From contig DATGEL010000054.1 of assembly GCA_035310145.1 (NCBI GenBank), positions 1 to 64,000 on the forward strand: 64,000 bases of DNA, read 5' to 3'. The position numbers were made by a program, and so were the translations under genes. The notes beneath the pieces were generated by a model. That model did no database searches, was not told the DNA's origin, and saw only the letters and a program-made list of their open reading frames with translations. This DNA comes from Dehalococcoidia bacterium (GTDB lineage: Bacteria > Chloroflexota > Dehalococcoidia > CAUJGQ01). Below, piece by piece: positions 54,824 to 62,460 of the stretch; within the stretch, counting starts at the first letter, position 1; every line of letters begins with the position of its first letter.

Positions 54824-55939
54824 GTGATCGACGCACGGCTGGCGCGGTTGCGGGAGAAGCTCGCCGAGCAGCAGTTCGACGCGCTGTTCGTCTCCGACCC
54901 GTTCAACCGCCGCTATCTCTCCGGCTTCACGGGCAGCGCCGGTCACCTGCTGATCACGGCCGGCGAGGCCGTGATCGCCACCGACTTCCGCTACTGGGAG
55001 CAGGCCGGGGTGCAGTGTCCGCGGTTCCGCCTCTACCAGACCGTCGGGACGATGGCGGACTGGCTTCCCGGCCTTATCTTCGGCCTCGGCGGCCAGCGGC
55101 TCGGCTTCGAGGCGGCGAGCCTGAGCTACGCCGACTATCAGCAGATCGTGAAGATCATCGACGCGATGCCCGCGGCGGAGCGGCCGCGGTTTGTCTCCTC
55201 CGAGAGCCTGGTTGAGGCGTTGCGTGCGCTGAAGGATGCGGGCGAGATCGCCGCGCTCGAGCGCGTTGTCGCCCTGGGCGATGCGGCCTTCAACCACGCG
55301 GCGGCCCAGCTGAAGGCCGGCGGGACGGAGCTGCAAACCGCCCGGGCGATCGAGAACTACATCAAGGACCACGGCGGCGAGGGCACAAGCTTCACGCCGA
55401 TCGTCGCCGGCGGCGCCCGCGGCGCCATGCCGCACGCCCGCGCCGGGCAGGATTTGCTGCGCGAGGGCGAGGGCGTGGTGATCGACATGGGCGCCTTGCT
55501 CGACGGCTACTGCTCGGACATGACGCGCACGCTCTTCCTGGGCACGCCCGACGCCCGCTTCAGCGCGATCTACGACATCGTCTTCACCGCGCAGCAGACG
55601 GCGGCGGAGCTGATCGAGCCCGGCATGAGCGGCGAGCTGGCGCACAAGATCGCGCATAAAGTGATCGCAGAGGCCGGCTACGGCGAGAACTTCGGCCACG
55701 GTCTCGGGCACGGCATTGGGCTGCAGGTGCACGAGGAACCCTGGCTGAAGGCGACGTCCAAATCGGTCTTGCAAGAGGGCATGGTCTTCTCGATCGAGCC
55801 GGGCATCTACCTCAGCGGTTGGGGCGGCGTGCGCATCGAGGACCTGTTCGTGCTCGAAAACGGCCGCTGCCGCGTGCTCAGCAACGCCCCGAAGCTGCAT
55901 GTCTCAGATCTGACCAGCGTGACAGGAGTTTCCGGATGA
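54824..55939 (+). CDS. pepP: M24B family Xaa-Pro aminopeptidase
   Basis: A 371-residue metallopeptidase from GTG 54824. The creatinase-like N-domain (F-V-S-D-P-F-N-R-R-Y-L-S-G-F) precedes the pita-bread domain with the two-metal ligands in V-V-I-D-M-G, the second Asp in C-S-D-M-T-R, and downstream His and Glu in G-H-G-L-G-H-G-I-G and E-P-G-I-Y. It removes N-terminal residues preceding Pro. It overlaps efp by 4 bp, the conserved pepP-efp arrangement. Confidence 0.95.
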   Translation: MIDARLARLREKLAEQQFDALFVSDPFNRRYLSGFTGSAGHLLITAGEAVIATDFRYWEQAGVQCPRFRLYQTVGTMADWLPGLIFGLGGQRLGFEAASLSYADYQQIVKIIDAMPAAERPRFVSSESLVEALRALKDAGEIAALERVVALGDAAFNHAAAQLKAGGTELQTARAIENYIKDHGGEGTSFTPIVAGGARGAMPHARAGQDLLREGEGVVIDMGALLDGYCSDMTRTLFLGTPDARFSAIYDIVFTAQQTAAELIEPGMSGELAHKIAHKVIAEAGYGENFGHGLGHGIGLQVHEEPWLKATSKSVLQEGMVFSIEPGIYLSGWGGVRIEDLFVLENGRCRVLSNAPKLHVSDLTSVTGVSG

Positions 55940-56499
55940 TTACCCCCGGCGAGTTCAAACGCGGCATCGCGATCGAGCTGGACGGCAAGCTCTACACCGT
56001 GCTCAGCTACGAGCACAACAAGGTCGGCCGCGGCAGCGCCCAGGTGCGGCTCAAGCTGCGTGACGTGCGCGCCGGCCACACGATCGACCGCACCTTTCAG
56101 GCTTCGGAAAAGTTCGTGCGGGCGCACATCGACCGCTCGCCCATGCAGTTTCTCTACGAGGACAACGGCCTCTACTACTTCATGAACGCCGAGACCTACG
56201 ACCAGATCGCCCTGACCAAGGACCAGGTCGGCGACGCGCTCTACTACCTCAAGGAGAACGAGCTGGTCGACGTGCTCACGCACGGCGACAGCGCGATCGG
56301 CGTGGAGCTGCCCACCAGCGTCAATCTGAAGGTCGTGGATACGGAGCCGGGCTTCAAGGGCGACACGGCCACCGGCGGCAACAAGCCGGCCAAGCTGGAA
56401 ACCGGCCTCACCGTGCAGGTGCCGCTGTTCATCAAGGAAGGCGACGTGCTCAAGGTCGACACGCGCACCGGCGAATACCTGGAGCGTGCCTCATCGTGA
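55936..56499 (+). CDS. efp: elongation factor P
   Basis: A 187-residue EF-P, with the KOW-like N-domain and two OB domains complete. The tip loop is N-K-V-G-R-G-S-A, with Arg32 at the position that is Lys34 in E. coli and is beta-lysylated there. Arg at this site occurs in rhamnosylated EF-P (EarP group) and also in unmodified forms such as Thermus. EF-P rescues ribosomes stalled on polyproline. Both ends overlap neighbours by 4 bp. Confidence 0.97.
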   Translation: MITPGEFKRGIAIELDGKLYTVLSYEHNKVGRGSAQVRLKLRDVRAGHTIDRTFQASEKFVRAHIDRSPMQFLYEDNGLYYFMNAETYDQIALTKDQVGDALYYLKENELVDVLTHGDSAIGVELPTSVNLKVVDTEPGFKGDTATGGNKPAKLETGLTVQVPLFIKEGDVLKVDTRTGEYLERASS

Positions 56500-57713
56500 G
56501 CGCGGCCGCCGGGAGCCGCCCTATGCTCGCCCTGACGGTTCAGCAGGTGGTCGGCTATCTCAAAGAGCTGATCGAGTCGAACGCCACGCTGGGCGACCTC
56601 TGGATCAGCGGCGAGATCTCCAACCTCTCGCGCTCCGCGGCCGGCCACATCTACTTCACGCTGAAGGACGAGGCGGCGCAGATGCGCTGTGCCTTCTTCA
56701 AGCGCGCCAACGCCGGCATGAAGTTGGAGCACGGCGATGCGGTGCTGGCGCACGGCTACGTCTCGGTCTATGAGCAGCGCGGCGAGCTGAACTTCGTCGT
56801 CGACTTCGTGCACCCGCAGGGCGCGGGCGTGCTCAACGCGCAGTTCGAGCGGCTGCGGCAGGCGCTCGAAGCGGAAGGGCTGTTCGACGAGGCGCGCAAG
56901 CGCCCGCTGCCGCCCTTCCCGCGGCGCATCGGCGTCGTCACCTCGCCCACGGGCGCCGTGCTGCACGACATCATCACCGTTGTCGGGCGGCGCTGGCCGC
57001 TGGCCGAGATCGTGCTGGCGCCGACCGCCGTGCAGGGCGAGGCCGCCGCGCCGGGCATCGTCTCGGCCCTGGCCGATCTGAACGAACGCGGCGACGTGGA
57101 CGTGATCATCGTGGCGCGCGGCGGCGGCTCGCAAGAGGACCTCTGGCCCTTCAACGATGAGCGTGTGCCGCGGGCGATCTACGCCAGCCGCGTGCCGGTG
57201 GTCTCTGCCGTGGGGCACGAGACGGATTTCACCCTGGCCGACTTCGCCGCCGATCTGCGGGCGCCCACGCCCTCCGTCGCGGGCGAGCTGGTGGTTCCCG
57301 ACCAGATCGAGCTGGCGATGCGCGTGGGCGGCTACGTCGGGGCGCTGGAGTCCTGGGCACGGCAGGCGCTGGACGACCGGCGCGACGCACTCGACCGGCT
57401 CGTGGACGCGCTTGAAGATGTGCAGCCGGACATTTGCGCCGCGCGCGAACGGCTCGATCGGCTGCTCGCCGGCTGCGAGGAGCGGCTGCGCCGCGCGATC
57501 GAGCGCTCTCTGGCGCTGGTCGAGGCGCGGGAGCTGCAGCTCGGCTCGCTCAGCCCGCTGGCGGTGCTGGGGCGCGGCTACGCCGTGGTGCAGCGCGTGG
57601 ATGGCGGCATCGTGACGCATGTGCGCGACGCCGGCGCCGGCGACCTGGTCAGCATCCGCGTGCAGGACGGGGCGCTGGCCGCCGAAGTCAAGCAGGGCGG
57701 TCAGATCAGATGA
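56496..57713 (+). CDS. xseA: exodeoxyribonuclease VII large subunit
   Basis: A 405-residue protein from GTG 56496. The OB-fold N-terminus (L-W-I-S-G-E-I-S-N-L) is followed by the catalytic core with I-G-V-V-T-S-P-T-G-A and the V-A-R-G-G-G-S-Q-E-D-L-W-P-F-N motif, then a helical C-terminus. With XseB it degrades single-stranded DNA to oligonucleotides. It overlaps xseB by 4 bp. Confidence 0.96.
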   Translation: MSAAAGSRPMLALTVQQVVGYLKELIESNATLGDLWISGEISNLSRSAAGHIYFTLKDEAAQMRCAFFKRANAGMKLEHGDAVLAHGYVSVYEQRGELNFVVDFVHPQGAGVLNAQFERLRQALEAEGLFDEARKRPLPPFPRRIGVVTSPTGAVLHDIITVVGRRWPLAEIVLAPTAVQGEAAAPGIVSALADLNERGDVDVIIVARGGGSQEDLWPFNDERVPRAIYASRVPVVSAVGHETDFTLADFAADLRAPTPSVAGELVVPDQIELAMRVGGYVGALESWARQALDDRRDALDRLVDALEDVQPDICAARERLDRLLAGCEERLRRAIERSLALVEARELQLGSLSPLAVLGRGYAVVQRVDGGIVTHVRDAGAGDLVSIRVQDGALAAEVKQGGQIR

Positions 57714-57958
57714 CGAACGCGAAGAAGGGCGAGCAGCAGAGCTTCGAGGCCGTGTACACGCAGCTCGAAGAGACGGTGCGCCAGCTCGAGGCGGGCGGCC
57801 TGCCGCTGGACGAGTCGATCGGGCTGTTCGAGGAGGGGATGCGGCTGGCGCAGCGCTGCCGCGAATTGCTCGACGGCGCCGAGCTGCGCATCACCACGCT
57901 CAGCGAACAGTTTCGTGCCGCCGGCGTCGCCCAACCGGCCGGCGCGGAGCCGGGCTGA
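57710..57958 (+). CDS. xseB: exodeoxyribonuclease VII small subunit
   Basis: An 82-residue helical protein with F-E-A-V-Y-T-Q-L-E-E-T-V-R-Q-L-E, G-L-P-L-D-E-S-I-G-L-F-E-E-G, the usual XseB signature. It binds and regulates XseA. The ATG at 57710 overlaps the xseA stop. Confidence 0.95.
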   Translation: MTNAKKGEQQSFEAVYTQLEETVRQLEAGGLPLDESIGLFEEGMRLAQRCRELLDGAELRITTLSEQFRAAGVAQPAGAEPG

Positions 57959-57968
57959 GGCCGGGCGC

Positions 57969-58649
57969 ATGCCGCTGATTCGCGCGGACCTGCACAGCCA
58001 CACGCACTTCTCCCGCGATGGCTGGACCACGCCCGAACGCTACGTGCAGCGCGCGGTCGCGCGCGGCATCGGCTGGGCCGCCGTCAGCGACCACAACAAC
58101 ATCGATGGCGCCGTCGCCGTGCGGCGGCTGGCGAAATATGCGGGCGCGCTGAAGGTCATCATCGCCGAGGAGATCCGCTCGACCGAAGGCGAGATCATCG
58201 GCTACTTCCTCAAGGAGCCGATCGCGAAGGGGCTGACGCCGGAGGAGACGGTGCGCGCGATCCGCGAGCAGGGCGGCATCGTCGGCGTGCCGCATCCTTG
58301 CGACCGCTACCGTGGCTCGGCCATCGGCCTGGCGGCGCTGAGCCGCATCGTGGACGACGTCGACGTAATCGAGGTGTTCAATGCGCGCAACATGAAGCAG
58401 GAGGACAACCTGCGCGCCCTGCGCTTCGCCCGCGAGCACGGATTGCTCGAGTCGGCCGGCTCCGACGCGCACGTGCATACGGAGATCGGCTCGGCCTGGG
58501 TGGAGATGCCCGACTTCGAGACGCCCGAAGGGTTCCTGGAGTCGTTGAAGCAGGGCCGCATTCACGGCCGGCTCAGCAGCCCGTTCGTGCACCTGCTCAG
58601 CTCGGCGGCGAAGCTGCGCTTCAAGCTGGGCATGGGGCCGGCGCGGTAG
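57969..58649 (+). CDS. PHP-domain metal-dependent phosphoesterase
   Basis: A 226-residue protein. The four PHP motifs are visible: D-L-H-S-H-T-H-F-S (7-15), V-S-D-H-N-N, the V-P-H-P-C-D region and G-S-D-A-H-V near the end. These ligate a trinuclear metal centre. Relatives hydrolyse phosphate esters, for example 3',5'-nucleotide bisphosphates. It starts 10 bp after xseB and is probably in the same operon. The substrate is not predictable. Confidence 0.88.
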   Translation: MPLIRADLHSHTHFSRDGWTTPERYVQRAVARGIGWAAVSDHNNIDGAVAVRRLAKYAGALKVIIAEEIRSTEGEIIGYFLKEPIAKGLTPEETVRAIREQGGIVGVPHPCDRYRGSAIGLAALSRIVDDVDVIEVFNARNMKQEDNLRALRFAREHGLLESAGSDAHVHTEIGSAWVEMPDFETPEGFLESLKQGRIHGRLSSPFVHLLSSAAKLRFKLGMGPAR

Positions 58650-58653
58650 GGTG

Positions 58654-58697
58654 GCCTCACCCCCCGGCCCCCTCTCTAGCCCGGCTGGAGAGGGGGA
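58654..58697. repeat. dispersed palindromic repeat, copy 5
   Basis: GCCTCACCCCCCGG lead-in, then a 12-bp stem with one G:T (58668-58679/58685-58696). It lies between the PHP gene and the formyltransferase-like gene. Confidence 0.75.
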
Positions 58698-58712
58698 GGC
58701 TATGGAGGTGGT

Positions 58713-59525
58713 TTGGAGAAGCGTTTGAGCGGGCGGCTGCGAGTTGGCTGGTTTTCGACGGGGCGTGGGGCGGGCTCGCGGGCGCTGTTTCGCGCCATCT
58801 GCGCGGCGATCGACAGCGGGCTGCCGGTAGAGCTGACGTACGTCTTCTGCAACCGCGAGCCGGGCGAGGACGAGCAGACGGACCAGTTCTTCACGCTGGT
58901 GCGCGAGCGCGGCGTGCCGCTGCTGACGCTCTCCTCGGCCGCGTTTCGCAAGCAGGCAGGCGGCAAGATCGTGCGTAAGGGTGAGCTGTTGCCGCGGTGG
59001 CGTCTGGACTACGACGACGCGGTGCTGGAGCGGGTCGAGCCGTATTGCGCGACGCTCGGTGTGCTGGCGGGCTACATGCTGATCTTTGGCGCCCGCGCCT
59101 GCGAGCGGCTGCCCCTGCTCAACCTGCACCCGGCGGCGCCCGGCGGCCCGATCGGCATCTGGCAGGACGTGATCTGGCAGCTCATCGCCGCCCGTGCCGA
59201 GCACAGCGGCATCACGATCTTCCGCGCCATTCCCGAAGTCGACGCTGGCCCGCCGCTGGCCTACTGCACGTACCCGCTGCGCGGGCCGGAGATCGACCCG
59301 CTCTGGGCCGGCACGGCGGGCCAGCCGCTGGAACGGCTCAAAGTCGAGACCGGCGAGGAACTGCCGCTCTTCGCCGAGATCCGCCGCCGCGGGGCCCTGC
59401 GCGAGCCGATCTTGATCGTGGAGACACTCCGCGCCGCGGCCGAGCGTGGTCTGCCGCAGGCGGGCGAGGCGCTGGATCTCACCACGCTGGTGGAGATGCG
59501 GCTGGCCGAGGGACGGCGCTCATAA
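58713..59525 (+). CDS. formyltransferase-like protein (PurN/Fmt fold)
   Basis: A 270-residue protein from TTG 58713 with GGAGGTGG just upstream. The formyl-transferase fold is recognisable: L-R-V-G-W-F-S-T-G-R-G-A-G-S-R at the N-terminus, G-Y-M-L-I-F-G-A-R and L-N-L-H-P-A-A-P-G-G-P, where Asn and His are the usual catalytic residues, and an Asp in P-E-V-D-A-G. It is longer than PurN (~200) and lacks the Fmt C-terminal domain. A purine or amino-sugar formyl acceptor is possible. It lies directly upstream of the radical SAM gene, so a joint pathway is possible. Confidence 0.8.
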   Translation: MEKRLSGRLRVGWFSTGRGAGSRALFRAICAAIDSGLPVELTYVFCNREPGEDEQTDQFFTLVRERGVPLLTLSSAAFRKQAGGKIVRKGELLPRWRLDYDDAVLERVEPYCATLGVLAGYMLIFGARACERLPLLNLHPAAPGGPIGIWQDVIWQLIAARAEHSGITIFRAIPEVDAGPPLAYCTYPLRGPEIDPLWAGTAGQPLERLKVETGEELPLFAEIRRRGALREPILIVETLRAAAERGLPQAGEALDLTTLVEMRLAEGRRS

Positions 59526-59594
59526 TGGTGAAGGGAAGCGCTGCCGGGTTTCGGCCGCTCGCGCGCCGCCCGGCGGCGGGAAACGAACGAGTCC

Positions 59595-60995
59595 GTGCGC
59601 GTTCTGCTCCTCTCGACCTATGAGCTCGGACGACAGCCCTTCGGGTTGGCGTCCCCCGCGGCGCGCCTGACTCAGGCCGGCGCAACCGTTCGCTGTCTCG
59701 ACCTGGCGGTGCAGGCGCTGGATGCGCAGGCGATCGCCGCTGCCGACCTGATCGCCTTCTATGTGCCGATGCACACGGCCACGCGGTTGGCGGCGCGGGC
59801 GCTGACATCGGTCAAGCAGCTCAATCCCACGGCGCATCTCTGCTTCTACGGCCTCTATGCGCCGGTCAACGAAGCGTTCTTGCGATCGCTGGGCGCCGGC
59901 ACGATCCTGGGCGGCGAGTTCGAGGATGGACTCGTCGCCCTCGTCAAGCGGCTGGCGACCGCGGGCGCGGCCAGCGCCCAAGAGGAACCGGTGATCTCCC
60001 TCGCTCGCCAGCCGTTTCTGGCGCCAGACCGCCGTGGCCTGCCCGGGCTGGAGCGCTACGCAAAGCTGATCATGGGGCCGGACGATCACCGGCTCGTCGG
60101 CTACACCGAGGCCACGCGCGGTTGTAAGCATCTGTGCCGACACTGCCCGATCGTGCCCGTCTACAATGGGCGCTTCCGCGTGGTGCCGCGCGAGGTCGTG
60201 CTGGAGGATATCGCCCGCCAGGTGGCGGCAGGGGCGCAGCACATCACCTTCGGCGATCCGGATTTCCTTAACGGGCCGCGGCAGGCGCTTCCCCTGGTGG
60301 ATGCCCTGCACGCGCGCTTCCCAGCGCTGACCTACGACGTCACCGTGAAGATCGAGCACCTGGTCAGGCACGCCGAGCTGCTGCCGGCGCTGCGGGATAC
60401 CGGCTGCGTGTTCGTGACCAGCGCGGTCGAAGCCGTCGATGACCTGATCCTGGAAAAGTTCGATAAGCGCCATACGCGGGCCGAATTCGAAGCCGTGGTG
60501 CGACGCTTTCGGACGCTGGGGCTGACGCTCAATCCCACCTTCGTCACGTTTACGCCCTGGACCACGCTCGATGGATACCTCGATCTTCTGCGCACGCTCG
60601 TCGAGCTGGATCTGGTGGCCAACGTCGCGCCGGTTCAGTACGCCATTCGCCTGCTGATTCCCGCAGGCTCGCGCCTGCTGGAACTGCCCGACGTGCAGGC
60701 GCTGGTTGGCCCCTTTGACGAGCAGGCGCTTTCCTATACGTGGGTGCACCCGGACTCACGGGTAGACAAGCTGTACGCGGTCGTTCGCAGGATCGCCACG
60801 GCTGCCGGCGCCCACGCCGACCGCCGTACGGTGTTCGCCCAGGTCTGGGAGGCGGCCCACGCCGCGGCGGGCCTCGCGGCGCCCGCGCCGGCCTGGCAAC
60901 CGCACGACGGCGCGCAAACGCCGGTCCCCTTCTTGAGCGAAGCGTGGTTCTGTTGAGCAGAGCCGGCTGAGGAGCAGGTTGCTCCCATCTACTGA
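59595..60995 (+). CDS. B12-binding-like radical SAM protein, probable selenoprotein with Cys-Sec-Ala-Glu-Pro tail
   Basis: A 466-residue reading from GTG 59595 to TGA 60993, with an in-frame TGA at codon 454 read as selenocysteine. The first ~120 residues resemble a cobalamin-binding-like Rossmann domain without its His motif. The radical SAM cluster motif is Cys177-x3-Cys181-x2-Cys184. A TIM-barrel part and a helical C-terminus follow. The tail is W-F-C-[TGA]-A-E-P-A-E-E-Q-V-A-P-I-Y. From memory, a radical SAM family with C-U-A-E-P or C-C-A-E-P tails is described in protein family databases; this should be confirmed. Stopping at the first TGA would give 453 residues. The reaction is unknown. 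Confidence 0.82.
60954..60985 (+). promoter_or_regulatory. candidate bacterial SECIS element
   Basis: The Sec-candidate TGA is at 60954-60956. A perfect 6-bp stem GGAGCA/TGCTCC (60971-60976/60980-60985) closes a GGT apical loop at 60977-60979, 20 nt after the TGA. Bacterial SECIS hairpins place a G-U-containing apical loop roughly 16-37 nt downstream of UGA, as in E. coli fdhF. The stem also codes for the tail residues, as expected for a bacterial element. Confidence 0.75.
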
Positions 60996-61006
60996 GGCCC
61001 GCTCGA

Positions 61007-61052
61007 TTCCTCCATACCGATCCAAACCAACACAAGGATCGTCGCGGAGGAA
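61007..61052. other. structured intergenic hairpin with symmetric internal loop
   Basis: TTCCTCC (61007-61013) pairs with GGAGGAA (61046-61052), and inside it CGATCC (61018-61023) pairs with GGATCG (61036-61041). They enclose a symmetric 4x4 internal loop (ATAC/TCGC) and a 12-nt A-rich apical loop. It lies 12 bp after the second TGA of the radical SAM gene. It may be a terminator without a T tract, an RNA element or a protein site. Confidence 0.6.
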
Positions 61053-61107
61053 CCCCTGAACGCTGCGGTGGCCAGCTGGCCCGCCTTTGAGCGACCCGGC
61101 GGGTGAA

Positions 61108-61137
61108 TTGTTGCCGGCCACGGGCGCTGGCTATAAT
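61108..61137 (+). promoter_or_regulatory. candidate promoter of the zinc-ribbon gene
   Basis: TTGTTG (61108-61113) and a consensus TATAAT (61132-61137) are separated by 18 bp, about 70 bp before the start codon. Confidence 0.65.
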
Positions 61138-61210
61138 CGCTGCACACTTGCTGTGCCGCAGCGCCGAATCTGTCGGGCGCCGGCCGCTGGCCCCGCGCGT
61201 GAGGTCGCCG

Positions 61211-61540
61211 ATGCACTGCCGCTCATGCCGCGCACGGCTGAACGAGGCCGACAACTACTGCCGCAAGTGCGGCGCCGCGGTCGAGATTCTCGACGTCGAA
61301 GTCGTGCGCCGCGGCCCGGCGGCGCCGGCGCCGACCCTGCGGGAGGCGGCGCTGCCCATGCTGACGCAGGGCGCTGCGATGATCGTCGCGGGCGCGCTGC
61401 TGCGCTTCGCGGTCAAGCACGTGCTGGCGCGGCAGCTTTCGAATCGAGGTCTGCCTGGCCTGCAGCGCCAGCGCGGCGCGTCGGGTGGCATGGTGGTCGA
61501 GGAGTTGCTCTATTACCGGCGCGTCCGGCGCGGCACGTGA
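61211..61540 (+). CDS. zinc-ribbon membrane protein
   Basis: A 109-residue protein that opens M-H-C-R-S-C-R-A-R-L and C-R-K-C-G, a zinc-ribbon of the zf-ribbon_3 type. A Pro/Ala linker, one hydrophobic segment (~47-65, L-P-M-L-T-Q-G-A-A-M-I-V) and a basic C-terminus (Y-Y-R-R-V-R-R-G-T) follow. Proteins of this layout are common in Chloroflexota and their function is unknown. Its stop overlaps the pseudouridine synthase GTG (GTGA). Confidence 0.75.
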   Translation: MHCRSCRARLNEADNYCRKCGAAVEILDVEVVRRGPAAPAPTLREAALPMLTQGAAMIVAGALLRFAVKHVLARQLSNRGLPGLQRQRGASGGMVVEELLYYRRVRRGT

Positions 61541-62454
61541 GCCGGCAGGGGGTTCCAGGCCATCGCGCCGCCGCAACGCCTTCATCGAACCCGGCGACCC
61601 CGGCGAACCCGGCGAACCCGGCGAACTCGACTGCGCCCCGAGCGGCGCCTGGGCACGCGCCGCGCCGCCGCGAGCGCGGAACAAGCGGCACGCACGCGGC
61701 CGGACCCCGGCGCGCCGTCGCCGGGGAAGGCGTGCGCCTGCAGAAACTGATTGCCGATGCGGGTCTGGCCTCGCGCCGCGCGGCCGAGCGGCTGATGCTC
61801 GACGGCGCCGTGACGGTCAATGGCCGCATCGTCACCGAGTTGGGGGCGAAGGCGGTTCCCGGCGTCGACGACGTGCGCGTGTCCGGCCAGCGCGTCGCGC
61901 CTGCGGCGCCGCACGTCTACTACCTGCTGAACAAGCCGCCCGGCTACGTGACCACCCTCAGCGACGAGCACGGCCGCGCTACGGCGCGCGACCTGCTCGG
62001 CGACGTGAAAGCGCGCGTCTTCCCGGTGGGGCGGCTCGATCGGGACAGCGAGGGGTTGTTGCTCTTCACCAACGACGGTGAGTTGACGGCGCGGCTCACA
62101 CACCCGCGCTTCGCCGTCGAAAAAGAGTACCTGGCGCTCGTCGATCGCGAGCCGGCGCCGGCAGAGCTCGACGCACTCCGCCGGGGCGTGTCGGTAGAGG
62201 GCCGGCGCACGGCGCCCGCCCGTGTCGAGCGGCTGCAGCCGGAAGACGGCGGCGTCTGGCTCGGGCTGACGATCCACGAAGGCCGCAAGCGCCAGGTGCG
62301 CCTGATGTGCGAGGCGGTCGGCCTCACGGTGCGGCGGCTGGTGCGCACCCGCTTCGGTTCGCTCACCCTCGAAGGGCTGCCGGCCGGCGCCCATCGCCGG
62401 CTCGCGCCGCGCGAAGTGACGAGACTGCGCCGCGACGCCGATCTGCCTCAGTGA
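61537..62454 (+). CDS. pseudouridine synthase, RsuA/RluB family
   Basis: Up to 305 residues if the GTG at 61537 (overlapping the preceding stop) is used. The conserved part starts at V-R-L-Q-K-L about codon 66, and GTG 61732 is a shorter alternative (240 residues). An S4 RNA-binding domain (A-S-R-R-A-A-E-R-L-M) is followed by the catalytic domain with Asp in G-R-L-D-R-D-S-E-G-L-L-L-F-T. The C-terminal motif G-R-K-R-Q-V-R-L-M is that of RsuA/RluB/RluE-type enzymes. The target rRNA position is not evident. The N-terminal extension contains an N-P-A repeat. Confidence 0.92.
   Translation: MSRQGVPGHRAAATPSSNPATPANPANPANSTAPRAAPGHAPRRRERGTSGTHAAGPRRAVAGEGVRLQKLIADAGLASRRAAERLMLDGAVTVNGRIVTELGAKAVPGVDDVRVSGQRVAPAAPHVYYLLNKPPGYVTTLSDEHGRATARDLLGDVKARVFPVGRLDRDSEGLLLFTNDGELTARLTHPRFAVEKEYLALVDREPAPAELDALRRGVSVEGRRTAPARVERLQPEDGGVWLGLTIHEGRKRQVRLMCEAVGLTVRRLVRTRFGSLTLEGLPAGAHRRLAPREVTRLRRDADLPQ
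61586..61630 (+). repeat. 9-nt tandem repeat
   Basis: Nearly five copies of CGAACCCGG in the N-terminal extension of the pseudouridine synthase. In that frame they code for Asn-Pro-Ala repeats. Length variation at this site would not shift the frame. Confidence 0.8.
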
Positions 62455-62460
62455 GAGGCG

